In this document: positions 24,661 through 38,300 of the stretch, piece by piece | Position numbering within the stretch: the stretch's first letter is position 1 | How the letters are laid out: each line of letters begins with the position of its first letter | Origin: Thalassospira mesophila | Lineage (GTDB): Bacteria; Pseudomonadota; Alphaproteobacteria; Rhodospirillales; Thalassospiraceae | Length of the DNA: 64,000 nt | NCBI RefSeq assembly: GCF_002115755.1 | Contig: NZ_JFKA01000011.1 | Location: 62,001-126,000, forward strand | Direction: 5' to 3' | Made by a program: the position numbers and the translations under genes | The notes under the pieces: model-generated | The model's database searches: none | What the model saw: the letters and a program-made list of their open reading frames with translations, nothing else | What the model was told of the DNA's origin: nothing

Positions 24661-26370
24661 GTGAGAAAAATTATCGAGGTTCTGCGCCGCCATTGTGCGG
24701 CAGTTGCAACATGTGCATTCTTTGTTTCGGGGTTTGCCCATGATGTGATGGCACAAACAGTACCCTCACAACTTCCCTCCGGGGCGGAGGCTGGCCGCGA
24801 GCTTGCCAAGCCGGAACTGGCCCTGCCGTCAAGCAAGGCAGGCAGCATTTCGGTGCCGGGCGCGGCCGCTGTTGAAGTACCCGCGGGCGCGGATAAAGCC
24901 AGCTTTGTGCTGAAATCCTTCGAGATTGAAGGCTCCACTGCCTTTTCCGCCGATGAACTGGCTCCATTTTATCAATATATGATGGGTAAAACCATCAGTG
25001 TGGCCGATGCCTTTCAGGTTGCTGCCAATATCGAACTTAAATATCGCAATGCCGGTTATGTGATTTCGCGTGTCGTGGTCCCGCCCCAGGAGGTCACCGA
25101 TGGCAGGTTTAAAATTCGCGTGGTTGAAGGTTTTATCTCCGACATCGTTGTGCAAGAAGATGTCGGGCCGGTTAGCGCGGCGGTTAAGCGGCTGCTCTCG
25201 CCGCTGATCGGCAAAACCCCGGTCACTGTCGACGAAATGGAGCGGCGCCTGCTTTTGGCCAATGATCTGGCCGGGATGACCGTGCGCGCCACCCTTAAGC
25301 CATCAGAAACTGCGCCTGGCGGATCGGAAATGCTGGTCGAGGCCGACCGCGTTGCCACCACCGCCACCGTTTCGGCGGATAACCGTAATTCCCCTTATTC
25401 CGGCAATGCCGAAGGCATGGCGCTGGTGCAGTTTAATTCCTTTGGGTCGCATGCGGACCAATTGGGCATCCAGACCCAGATTTCCTCACCGATTGAACGC
25501 TCGTGGTCGGTCAGTGCCAACTATCAGGGCATGTATTCTGAAGACGGGCTGATGCTGGGGTTTAGTTCCAGCTATGGCCGCTCGCGCCCGGGCAAGGAGC
25601 TTGAGGCGTTGGAAGTCAACAGTGTGGTGATGGCCGAACGCGCGATTGTTACCTATCCGCTGATCCGCTCGCGCCTGCAAAACCTGCGTATTTCGGGCGA
25701 ATATGAATATCGCGCGATTGATACCGACGTGCTTGATGACGAGTTCAATCAGGACCGTCTTCATATCGCCCGTGCCGGCATCAGCTATGATTTGACTGAC
25801 AGTTTTCAGGGCATTACTGCCGTGCGCGCTACCATACATCGCGGGCTTGATGTGTTTAACGCCACCGACAAGGATGATCCGCTGGGCTCGCGTGCCGATG
25901 CCGGTGGGTCTTTTACCAAGACCACCATCGATTTAACCCGGGTGCAGCAGGTGACGGATCGGGTGAGTATGCTGCTAACCGCGACCGGGCAATATGCGGT
26001 TAATCCGTTGCTGGCGAGTGAAGAAATGGCGCTGGGTGGCGGCAATTATGGCCGGGGCTTTAATAATAACGAGTTTTCCGGCGATGATGGCTGGGCAACC
26101 TCGCTTGAAATTCGCTATTCACCGGACCTTCCCGAGATTTTCCCCAACGGGGTGCAGTTTTACAGCTTTGTCGATAGCGGGCAGGTCTGGGACATCGATG
26201 AAAATGTCTCGCATGATCGCACCAGTGCCTCGTCCTTTGGTGGCGGTATTCGGGTGAATATTCTCGAAAATCTTTATGCATCGGCGGAAGTGGCCAAGGG
26301 GTTTCGAAAACCCACGGCGGATTCATCAGCCAAGCCCCAAGCCTTCTTCACCGTTTCAGCCAAATTTTAA
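24661..26370 (+). CDS. TpsB two-partner secretion outer-membrane transporter (ShlB/FhaC family)
   Basis: Protein of 569 residues from the GTG at 24661, preceded by TTGGGGGAATCGC. After a signal peptide (hydrophobic core AAVATCAFFVSGFAHDVMA) comes a Pro/Ala-rich linker, then a POTRA_2 domain (about residues 75-155: FVLKSFEIEGSTAFSADELA, then LKYRNAGYVISRVVVPPQEV and GFISDIVVQED). A ShlB-type beta-barrel fills the remainder, ending in Phe (TVSAKF), the usual outer-membrane protein end. It would recognise the TPS domain of the giant exoprotein encoded immediately downstream and export it across the outer membrane. The stop (26368-26370) is 15 bases before the tpsA ATG. Confidence 0.93.
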   Translation: MRKIIEVLRRHCAAVATCAFFVSGFAHDVMAQTVPSQLPSGAEAGRELAKPELALPSSKAGSISVPGAAAVEVPAGADKASFVLKSFEIEGSTAFSADELAPFYQYMMGKTISVADAFQVAANIELKYRNAGYVISRVVVPPQEVTDGRFKIRVVEGFISDIVVQEDVGPVSAAVKRLLSPLIGKTPVTVDEMERRLLLANDLAGMTVRATLKPSETAPGGSEMLVEADRVATTATVSADNRNSPYSGNAEGMALVQFNSFGSHADQLGIQTQISSPIERSWSVSANYQGMYSEDGLMLGFSSSYGRSRPGKELEALEVNSVVMAERAIVTYPLIRSRLQNLRISGEYEYRAIDTDVLDDEFNQDRLHIARAGISYDLTDSFQGITAVRATIHRGLDVFNATDKDDPLGSRADAGGSFTKTTIDLTRVQQVTDRVSMLLTATGQYAVNPLLASEEMALGGGNYGRGFNNNEFSGDDGWATSLEIRYSPDLPEIFPNGVQFYSFVDSGQVWDIDENVSHDRTSASSFGGGIRVNILENLYASAEVAKGFRKPTADSSAKPQAFFTVSAKF

Positions 26371-26385
26371 GTGCGGGTCAAAATC

Positions 26386-29300
26386 ATGAGCAAGAACAGC
26401 TTTTCCAATCCGTCACGTCGTCCCGTAAAATCAGCCACCAGTCGGTCTGCTGCTCTGTGCGCAACGGGTGAGGCTTTGGCCCCCGCACGCAAGCGCCCGC
26501 TGATGGGGCTGACGCCGTTTAACATTCTGGCGGGTGCAACTGCACTGGGCTCGTTTTTTTATGCAACTGCCCATCCGGCCTATGCGCAATCGGCTGCGGC
26601 GGCTTTGCCGCAGGGCGGTACGGTTGTCGGCGGTGATGTCAGCATTGCTCAGTCCGCCCCTGATACGCTGAATGTGGTGCAAGGTTCGAACTCGGCGATT
26701 GTCAATTGGCAAAGCTTTAATGTGGGCAGCGGCAACACCGTTAATTTCCAGCAGCCTGGCTCGAGCAGTGTGATTTTGAACCGTGTGGTTGGCAATGACC
26801 CCTCGGCGATTTTTGGCACGATTACCGCCAATGGCACGGTGATGCTGGTTAACCCCAACGGGGTGGTGTTTGGCCAGGGGTCGCGGGTTGATGTCGGCGG
26901 GCTTGTCGCCTCGACGGCCAATATCCGCGATGCTGATTTCATGAGCGGCAATTATAATTTTGACATTGCGTCGGCCAATCCCTCGGCCAGCATCGTTAAT
27001 GCGGGCGACATCAGCATTCGTGATGCCGGTCTGGCCGCCCTTGTGGCGCCTAATGTGCAAAATGCCGGTGTCATTCATGCCCGTCTGGGCAAGGTGTCGC
27101 TGGGTGGGGCGAAAACCTTTTCGCTCGATTTTCACGGCGACGGTTTGCTGAGCTTTGGTGTCGGATCGGATGTTGATACCGCCCCGGTGGGGACGGATGG
27201 CAATCCGGTTGAGGCCTTGGTCAGCAATAGTGGTTCGATCATCGCCGATGGTGGAGTGGTGTCGATTTCGGCGCGTGCGGTCAAGGACGTTATTGATAAC
27301 GTGATCAACACCAGCGGTGTGATCCAGGCCAATAGTGTTTCAAGTGCCAATGGCCGGATTATTCTTTCTGGTGGCGACAACGGCACGGTTCTCGCGGGCG
27401 GCAGCATAAAAGCCACTGGCGATGATAGCGGCGAAACCGGCGGCAGCATTGTTGCCACGGGCGATAACATTGCGGTTGCCAGCGGCGCCAGCATGGATGC
27501 CTCGGGCGATGCAGGCGGCGGCCTTGTGGCGATTGGCAGCGAAGGTGACGGCGCAAAAGGCCGGGGCACGGGCGCGTGGTCCAACACGGTCAGCATTGCG
27601 AAAACAGCCAGCCTGAAAGCGGATGCGATCACCAGCGGTGACGGCGGTAATGTCGCGGTTTTGTCTGAAACCCTGACCAGTTTTGCCGGTAGCATTTCGG
27701 CCAAGGGCGGGGCCACGGGCGGTAATGGCGGCTTTGCCGAGGTGTCGAGCCACAAGGGTGTCGAGCTGACCGGCATGGTCGATTTGACAGCCCTGAATGG
27801 TGATACCGGAACCTTCCTGCTTGACCCTGATAGCCTGACGATTGTTGCGGGAACCAGTGGTGCCGGTACCCAGGATACCGCCGCTGGTGACGGAACAGTT
27901 GCAGAAAATGACGATAATAACGGGGCGAATACAATTTCTGCCGGTGTTCTTGAAGGAATTGCCGGAACGACCAACATTGTTCTTGAATCAACCGGTCTGA
28001 TTACGGTCAGTACCAACCTTGATCTTCAAACCACCACCGGCCACAGCTTTACCCTGAAATCAACCGGTCTGGGCGGGATCACATTTAGTGATGCAAGTTA
28101 CAGAATTGTCACCCAGGGTGGTGACATTGTATTGCAGGCCACATCACCAGGCGCATCGATTACCAATATTGGTCAGTTGTACTCAAATGGTGGGATCAGT
28201 CAAGTCTCCGCTGGCGGTAATATCACTGTGCTGGCCGCCCGTGATATTGAGCTAGGAAATTCAATTTATACCACAGGCTACAGCACGGGTGGTGTTGTTG
28301 TCCTTAATTCCGTTGCCGGTTCTATTTTCAATAAAGCTGGTGGTAGCTCGTCGTTAAATGGTAAATCGGTAAAACTATCCACGGGCACTGGCAATATTGG
28401 CGCATCTGATAGTGTTATTTACGTTAACGTAAATGATCTCGAGATCAACGCGGGTGGAAGTTTTGCCGTTGCTACGAACGGCTTTTTGTCATCGGTTAAT
28501 CTTACGCTTGATCATTTGCTGTCAACAGACACCCAGACTTATCTACTAACGACAGGTGGGGCCCAGAGTTTTGCTCTGACCGATACGGCTGATGCCTATG
28601 TTCTGACAACACTTAATGACCACACCCAACATATGAATTTCACCTTTAGTGGTGAAAAAAGTCTGACCCTTGGTGCCGTTGATGTTGGTACGGGTAATAT
28701 TTCGCTGAGCGTAAATAGCGGATCGGTGAAGGGGGCCGAGGGCGGCTCTGTCAAGGCTGGTAATTTGTCCATTGCGGCACGCGATGGTATTTCAGGTCTT
28801 TCAAGCGGCATAAACGGGCTGTCAACCGACGTCAGCTCGCTGAATGCGACCACAGAAACGGGCGGGATTTATATTTCCAATACGGACGGGGATAATAGCG
28901 GCCTGGCGGTAACCAATTTTGAAGCAGCAGGCGGGCAGGGGACGTATTCATCCGCAATTACCTCAACCGGAAATCTGAGCGTGGGTCATGTGTCGGTTCA
29001 GTCGGGCACCACGTATATCGAATCTGCATATGGCATTTTTGACGATGGCAATGATACGACGTCGATTAGCGCCGAAGCACTTACGCTGCGGGCAAAAGGT
29101 GCCATTGGCACCACAAATCGCAGCATTGAAACCAGTTCAAAAAATCTGTCAGTGACGGCTGACAACAGCATATATCTTGAGGCGACAGCGACGACCGGCA
29201 CCGTCATCTTGAGCAATGTGCAGGCCAATTCCGGCGAGATCAAACTAACCACCCATACCAGCACCAAAATCAATGATATCGGGCATAAAAACTTTGATAG

Positions 29301-32300
29301 CAATGAAGCGGGTAATTCCGGAAATATCGCGATCACGGTTGATTCTGCCGCAACACCGAATACCGCAGCATTCCTTGATATCGATGCGCTGGATGCTGGT
29401 GCGACAGGCGATGTTACGCTTTCGCTGACCAACGGTTATGTTAATGCTGACAGCCTTAAGGGCGATGATCTGGTGGTTTTAGCTACCGTGCTGTCATCGG
29501 CGTCTGGCAACTCAACCAATAATTTGAAGACCACCGTTAACACAGTCGATGTTACAACCTCGGGTGAGAGCAAAAATCTTGTCATTGCTGAAACCGATGC
29601 CTTGACGGTCAACAATGTTCAGACGGGTGCGGGGACTTCATCAATTACCATTGGGAACCAATCGGGCGACCTGACAATTGCGAAAATTGACAGCACCGCC
29701 GCCGTTTCCCTGAATGCAGCGGGCGGTGCAGTCGTTGCGCTGGACGGCAATAGTGTCAAGGGGACGACGCTGAAGCTGGCGGTAAACAGTGCCATTGGAT
29801 CGTCTGAACATGCCCTTAATACATATGTGACTGAGCTTGATGTTGATAATACGGGTAACATTTACATCCAGAATATCGCTTCAACACTGACCAGCCTTGT
29901 TATCAAAAATGCTCATAATCAGAACCAGTCTGGCAGTGCGAACACAATCTCACTGACATCTGATCATTTGGCATTTGATGTGTTGGATAACGGGACGTCG
30001 GTAGCACTTAATAAACTTACCAGTGCGAACCTGGAGACGGTTTCCTTTGAGACAGACAGCAATCTTGTTGTTGGCCAGATTGGCACGGCCAATGCGTCTG
30101 TGACCTTAAATGCTGGTGGCAACATTGCCGACGATGGCAATACAAATACCCGTATTGTCACGGATGGCAAATTGTCGCTGACGGCACAAAAAGCTATTGG
30201 CACCAGTGATCATTCTGTCGAAGTAATCGCAGACGATGTTACCTTGAATGCCGGATCGGACGTTTATTTCCGTGATATCTCGGACCTTGATAAATTCTCG
30301 TTGACACTCGGTAACGCCGATACCGCGCAAGCAAATAATTATAAAATTGAAGCGCAGGGGCTTGAATTTGCGCTGATGCACAGCCTTGAGACGGGCTATC
30401 ATCTTGACAAAGTGTTTGATCTGTCTGGCCTGACATTTGACTTTAGTACCGATGCCGATCTGTCGGTTGGGGCGCTTGATGTCAGCTATAGTACCAGTAA
30501 TTCGATTACACTGCGGTCCAAAGGTGCCATTAAAGACGATGGCAGCAGCACGACAAGCGTGCTTGCAAACACCATCACACTTTCTGCTGACAAGAATATC
30601 GGCGTAAGCGATGATCATTTGTCATTGATGGCTGAATCCCTTACGGCAAGGGCTGCTGATGGCGGTGTTTACATTGATGTCAGGAACCCGACCGGTTCGT
30701 CTAACTATGCCGGGGCCCTGTCGGTTAAGTCGCTTAACGCCGCAGGTGATATTGTTCTGACCGCCGACCATGGCGATGTCATTCTGGCGGGGCAGGTTAA
30801 AACCAATGATCACAACCTTACTCTGACCGTAGAGGACGGTTCCCTTCTTGGGGGAAGTGATGGTTCGATTAATGCTGGAAGTGGTAGCGCCACTGTTAAA
30901 GTTACATCGGGCGACATTGGCCGCGATAGCGACGGTGACTACAACAATGTCTTCACTGTATCTGCGGGGAAACTTGATCTTCAGGCCGGTGGACTGATTC
31001 TGACATCAGGCTCGCGTGCGGCGACGATTGCGATGCAGGCCGGTGGGGATACTGCGTCATACACGCTCAGCAATGGTGATTTAACCGTGCAGGCTATTGC
31101 TGTTGCGGATGGCAATGGCACGCTCAATTTAACGGCGAAAAGCGGCTCGATCATTGACGATACGCAAGATCAGGGCGTGATCTCGGCCGACAAGGTTGCG
31201 CTTGTTGCGCAGTCAGGCAGCATTACCGGTATTTCATCGACTGCGACCGATGCGGCCTTAACTGCGGCTAACGGTATTTCCTTTACGTCATCGAGCACGC
31301 TGACCAACCTGTCGATTGATGCCAAATCAACACTTGCGGGTGGCGCAACAGTTGGCGCTAACGGGCAAAGTGTTGCTGTTTCTTCTGCAAATTCGGTTCT
31401 TACCGTTGGCAATGTCACCGGCGGTTCAGCGCTGGATTTCTCCTTCACAGCGGTTAACAATGTTGTGTTGGGGCAGCTCGCACTTGGCACTGGTACGGCT
31501 GCGATTAAAACATCAGGCTCAATCCTGGATGACGGTGATCATACCGATACCAGAGTTACAGCAAGCAGTGTCAGTCTGACTGCGGGGTCCAACGGTGATA
31601 TTGGTGCCGATGGTAATGCCATTGATCTTGATACAGCGAAGCTGGCGGTTTCTGCGGGCGGCGATGTTCGGGTTTCCAGTACGCGGGATCTGACGCACCT
31701 GGCGGTTACAAGCACCAATGCGTCGACCAGTTCGACCAAGGTTTTTGACTTTGGCGCAGGTTCTTTCGTTACGCTTACCGATGAGGGGGATCATCTTCAG
31801 CTTGGCGTGGACAATACGGGTAACCCCATTACCGATTTCAGCCTGACGACGGCAAAAGATATTCTTGTCGGCGATGTCTATGCTGATGGAACAGTGACGC
31901 TGGAAACAACCAGTACCGGCCAGTATAGCAATATTAGTCAGTCCGGAAGTGACACCAAAATTGAAGCCGGGAAGGTTGTTCTTAAAACCGGTGCTTCGAA
32001 TAAAACTTATGGTGCCATCGGCACGGCCGATCAGGCGTTGGTTCTTGCGACCAGTGATTTATCGATTACCTCAAAGGGTAGCATCTATATTAATAACAGC
32101 AACACGGCACTGACGGGGTTGAACCTTGATCTTGCGCATGTTGATAGTAACAAAGCGACAAAGCAAACATACAGCTTTACCAATATTGCCGGAACAACGG
32201 TTACGCTAGCTGACAATGGTACGGACGTGGCCTTAGGAATGAATTCATCCGGGGTGATGAATTTTGCCCTGTCCATGGATCGCCAGATTACTGCGTCCAC

Positions 32301-35300
32301 GATTGACGCGGGGACGTCCTCTTCCGGTTCTGTTTCTCTGACCACGACAGGCCAGGCATCGGGGCAAGACGAACATGGATCAATATCTGCTACGTCTATT
32401 ACGGCCGGAACCGTTACGCTGAATTCCTTTGAGTCTGTTTCGGCAGCGACCACGACAAAAAATCTGTCCATCAATTCCAGCTATAAGGTCAATGTTACTA
32501 ACAACGCGACGCTTGATAGCCTTAAACTGGACCTGGACCGGGCGAATGTTGATCAAACTGACAGCACGAAAAATATTACCTACGCGATCTCCAGTACAGA
32601 CCTGACTTTTTCTGGCGTGACCGATAATTACTCTGGTAGCAATGGGCTTGTGCTGGGCAATATTACCCAATCCGGGCTTGATCTGGAAATTACGTCGGCA
32701 AAAACGGTTACGGTTACCAAGGTCGATGTCGGGAGCGGCAAATTTACCCTGAATGCCGGTGATAGCTCTATCAGAGCCGAAACGAGCAATGCCGTGATTA
32801 CTGCTGACCAGCTGACGTTGAATGGCGGGAATGTCGGTCGGTCTTCGTCGGGCTATTTTACTGTCGATGTAAATAAACTGTCAGGCAGCGTTAAAAATTC
32901 GGTGGTGTTGTCGAACTCCGGTGATTTGGCCGTTTCTGATTTGTCGATCAAGAGCGATACTGGTTCGATTAATCTGCAAGTTACCAACGGAAATTTGACA
33001 AGTGTTGGCAATAACGGCATTTCTGCCAGAGATGTTTACCTGCATGTGGCCGATGGCAACATAGGTGTTACTGGCAATGCCTTGAAAACAAAGACGTCAA
33101 ATCTAACGATAGATGCGGGCGGCGACATTATTTTGTCGAATGCGTCAGATCTGTATTCTCTTGATGTGACGGCAAACCATAGTGCGAACACTGATTATGC
33201 CTATGACCTTCAGTCGCATGGGCTTTCACTGTCGATTACCGATAGCGGCTCGATCATGCAGCTGGTTAATCTGACTGAAGATAGCGGACTGAACTTTGAC
33301 TTTACGAGTGACCGCAACATTGCGGTCGGCACACTTGCTGTCGGTGACGGGCGTTCCCTTACGATAACGACCACGGGTGACGACCACAATATTTCTGCCT
33401 ATGGCAGTTCAGCCTTGTCCGGGCGCAGCATTAAGCTGGTTTCGACAGGATCGATTGGTGTGGCTGGTGCCGAAGCAACAGCCCATATTCAAACCACAAC
33501 CAAATCGCTGACGCTGAACACGCACGCGAATGTTTATGTTGATAACAAAACTCATCTTGCATCACTGTCTTTGACGTCGGATCAGGCAACCGGAGGGGAT
33601 GCGCCTGTTTATATTTTGACGTCCTCTGATTTGACTTTTGATGTTACGGATAACGGCACTACAAATGTTAACCAGGTTACCGACAATGCTAACGAGGTAA
33701 ACGATGCAGTCCTTGGGCTGATTTTTAATCTTAATACTCAGCGTGCACAGGTCATTGGTACAATTGATGCGGGGTTAAGCGGTTCTGTTACGCTTACCAG
33801 CCCGACCAATATTACTGGTGCCGACACTGACAACCATATTACCGCAGGTACGGCGACGTTTAACACCGACGGCTATGCCGCGTTGGGAAGCGATGCCACC
33901 CCTCTTAATCTGACCGTAGCAGACTTGACGACCAATACGTCCAGCGACATTTATCTCGCAAATGACCGACTGCTGAGCAATCTCGCCATGACAACGCATG
34001 GCAACACAGATGCAACAATTCGTATCGTCGGGGCAGCCAATAATCCGAATGGTGAAAACGTACTTGTTTCAGGTCTCGTATCTTCTGCAAACGGAACTGA
34101 ATACAGCACAATTGACGATAATACCGGTTTAACACTGTCACTTACCGGTTCGGGTGATGTTACAATCAAGGACATCAACCTTGCGGGGATTGGTCAGCTT
34201 ACGGCAAATAGCAGTGGCGGTAATCTCTACGGCGACAATGACAGCGCGACGACCATTAATGCAGCGATTGTCGGCCTGTCTTCTTCTGGCGGGTCGGTTG
34301 GAACCGATGGCAAGACAATCCATATTAAAGGTGGGGAACTTACTGTTTCTGCTAGTGGCGGTGCTGACATCGGTCTTTTGGGACGCACTAATTTTGACTC
34401 ATTGAAGGTTGGTAGCGCCAGTGCCAAGGTGGTGAACACGACAGGTGATATCGCTCTTGGTGATGCTGTTTCATTAAATGGCCAGGATTTTTATCTTAAC
34501 AACGCTGGTGGATCGATACTGAGCGGACAGCTGTCATACGCGGGTAAGATCACGCTGATCGCAGCGGGTTCCATTGGTAATGTCAGCGCGATTAAAACGA
34601 CTGCCAGCGGAAACGGAACAACCACGTTAACGCAAATTTCGGCGACCACCAATGATCGGGGTGCGACAGGTTCTGTCAATATTGCGGAATCCTACGGGTT
34701 AACGGTGACCAGCCTTTCGGCAGCTTCCGACGTCACCCTGTCGGCCGGGACAACCGAAAACTCCACACGGACACTTACGACCGGAAATATTAATGCAGGC
34801 ACCGCGACTGTCAGCTTAACGTCTGGTCATGGCGCTGTAGAGGCAAGTTCTGGTACGTTGATTACGGCTGGTAAATTGATAATTTCGGCAACCAGTGACC
34901 ATATTGGCAGCAGTGGTTCCGCTGTGAAAACAACGGCGACTGCTTTGGATTTACGCGCCCCTGGCGACATTTATGTCCAGGCAACCACCGGTGTTACATC
35001 AGATGTAGACTTGTCCAGTCTTTCGATTGATCGTAGCAACAATAAAACCAACAGTGATCATAGCTCCGGGACTGTTTCGATATCGGCAAAGAACCTGACA
35101 TGGACTGTTTCTGACGCTGAATTTTACACTACCCTAACCAATGTAACCGATACCACCGGGCTTGATTTTACTTATAAATCAATTGAAGCGTTAAGAATTG
35201 GAACCATCGATACCGGTGCAGACGGGGCCGTAAATCTTTCAGCGTCTTACCGTAACCTGGATAATCTTAATGAGAATGATCCCAGATATTATGGGGATAT

Positions 35301-38300
35301 TACTGCTCTGGATGGCAACTCCCTGATTACGGCAGGATCCGTCAAACTGACCGCTCAGGGCAGTGCTGCCGCGATTGGTTCGTCTGGAACGTCCCTTAAG
35401 ATGAACACCAAAACGCTGGAGGCATCGTCGCAAAGTGGGGGCATTAATGTCGCGAATGCTTCGGCTCTGGCCTTGAACAATATTACGACGGGTGGTGATC
35501 TTAGCGTTACGATCACATCTGGCGATTTGACCATTGACGCATTGTCCTATGGTTCTGGCAAAAACCTGACATTGACGGCATCGAATGGCTATATCTACAC
35601 CGGAGTAGGCAAATCGCTTTCCTTGAATAGTGGCAATATTTCCCTTTCTGCGTCAGACGGCATCGGGTCGAACACATCGCGCCTGCAATTGTCGGGGAGT
35701 GGGTCCGGGGATTTTACAGCTAATGTTACCGGAACTGGCAGTATTTACCTGAATGCCCAGAACGGGATGTCGAACAAACTGGTGGCACATACGGCCAATG
35801 GTGCAATTGACATCGTGTCGACCGGCAATATTGTTCTGGCGGACTTGACTGTGGGCCAGGATGCGGTTGGGAACGATATTATCGTAACGGCAAAATCGGG
35901 CAATATCACCATTGGTGAGAGCAGCGGTTCGGACGGTGTGGTTGCGGGTGCCAATAACGGCAAGGTTAATCTGACGGCACAAAATGGCACGATTTATGCT
36001 GGCAATGCCAGCAGTGCCCTTGGCGCGTTTGAGGTTCGCCTCAACGGCGCAAATGGTGTCGGGCAGGCTGATAATGCAATTGCCGCAAATGGTCAGCGCG
36101 TGCTGGTGTCGGCAACAAATGCTGGTGCCGATGTTTACCTGCGCTCTGCGGTCGACGGCACTTTCTCGTCAGTATCAACGAACGGCGGTGATATTTCGAT
36201 CAAGGGGTCGAATGGCGCCACCATTCTGGTTGACAGCGCCGTATCGGGTGCAGGAAGTGCTTCAACGGCAGGGAACATCACTATTTCGGCAGCGGGCACT
36301 GGTGGCGATCTGATCCTGGGCAATATTAATGCCAAAGGGTCGTCGTCCGATGGTCAGATTACGCTGACTTCAACGAATGGTAGTGTGCTTGACGATGATA
36401 TTGCGGAAACCCGTATTGTTGGCAAGAATCTTGCCATAAATGCGAATAGCGGTGTGGGATCGACCAGCGATCATTTGCAAACAACCGTTTCGACGATTAC
36501 CGGTATAATTGGCTCCGGTACGGCCTATATTGATGATAACAGCAGTGCGGGTGTGACGCTGGGTACGGGTAACTCCGCGCTTAGCCTGATCAATGGTGAT
36601 CTGGTTTTTGCCGCGACCAACGCGGTTACCCTGACCAATCTTCAAGCCCAAACCGATGGCAACAAACTTTCGGTAACGGCAGCTAACGGCGATATCACCG
36701 TTGGATCCGTGATGGCCGGTGCCACATCATTTACACTACAGACAGCTCCGACAACATCCAAAGTTACCTTAACATCGACCAATGGTGCGATCCTGAGCGC
36801 ACGCAGCGATGACATACCGGTTTTGATCGCCGGATCGCTATCGCTGAATGCGAAAACCAATGTCGGGTCTTTTGTGTGGGAAGATGGCCAGCAGGCCGAT
36901 ATCAATGCCTTGCAGGTGATTGTGACAGGTCTGGACGCCACCACCCAAACCGACGGATCGCAAATTGCCATTTTCAACCAGGGAACAGGCGCAATCAGTC
37001 TTGGTGATAATATTACTGCCCAAGGCAACCTTTCCCTTGCTGTTGGGTCAAAAGGTGATGTGAGCTGGGGTACTTTTACCGGTAATACGCTTGATAAACT
37101 GTATTTGACATCGGGCGGTACCGTGACATTGGCCGATACTGTTACAGCTGGGACGGTTTATGTCTCCGGTGATACAGACATCATCGCTGGCGAAGGGTTA
37201 CGCACCCTGACAATTGAAGCAACAGGTGCGAACGGTATTGAACTGCACAGCGGCTCAACCGGTGGTACGACCACTTTGAACAGTACGGCAACGGCACTGA
37301 ATGTGCAGCTTGCTGAAGATGGTGGGGCGCTGGTTATCAACAATAGCGGCGCGCTGACCAAGGCTAATCTGTCTGCTGATAATAACGTGACACTGACCAA
37401 TAATGTCGGGGTCTCTGGTGCAACGATTACGACGACTGATGAGAGCCATACCGCACGTATTACAGCGACCACGGGTGATGTGACAGTTGGTACGATCAAT
37501 TCCGGGCAGACCGGGACTGTGGAGCTTACAGCGACGCAGGGTTCCATTGGATTTGTCGGTGACCAGTCGGTGGTAACGGCGAATGTGTTAACCCTCAGCA
37601 GCTTCACCGGTATCGGCACCGAACAACAGAGCTTCTCTACGAATGTAAATACGCTGAACGCCACGGTAACCGGCACGGGCAACATTTACACCAGCTATAA
37701 AGCCAACAGCGCAACCGGCCATCTTGAGGCGCACGATGGCGATATTTACGTGTCGGGAACGTCAAGCCTTGATGTGAACCTTCACAATGTCTTTCTGGAA
37801 GACGGCCCAAATAATGTGAGCAGGAAACTTGTTGTTACTGTTATTGGCGGCGACGTAGCTCTAAGCAATGCCCTGAATGGTGGCAATACGGTTGCCAGCC
37901 TTGAGGTTACAGCCGCCAATATTTCAACCGGCGCGCTGACAACAGGCGGTAGCCAGAGCTATACCGGGACAACGACCCTGAATGGTAACCTGACTGCATC
38001 GGCCCTTTCCATTAACGGGAATGCCATTCTTGGCGCAAACACCACGACGCTGGCATCCACCAATGGTGGCAATGTTTCGATCAGCGGCAGTGTTACGGGT
38101 AAAAATGACGATACAGGTACGTCGTTAACGGTTAATGCCGGGGCAGGAGACGTTACAGTTGGTTCGGCCACATCGTATATTTCCGAGATCGCTCTGACCG
38201 GTGGCACGATATCGGTAGGCAATGTGACCACCACCGGCAAACAGACCTATACCGGTGTAACCACGCTGGGTGGCGGCAACTACATCTCCGGGGGTGATTT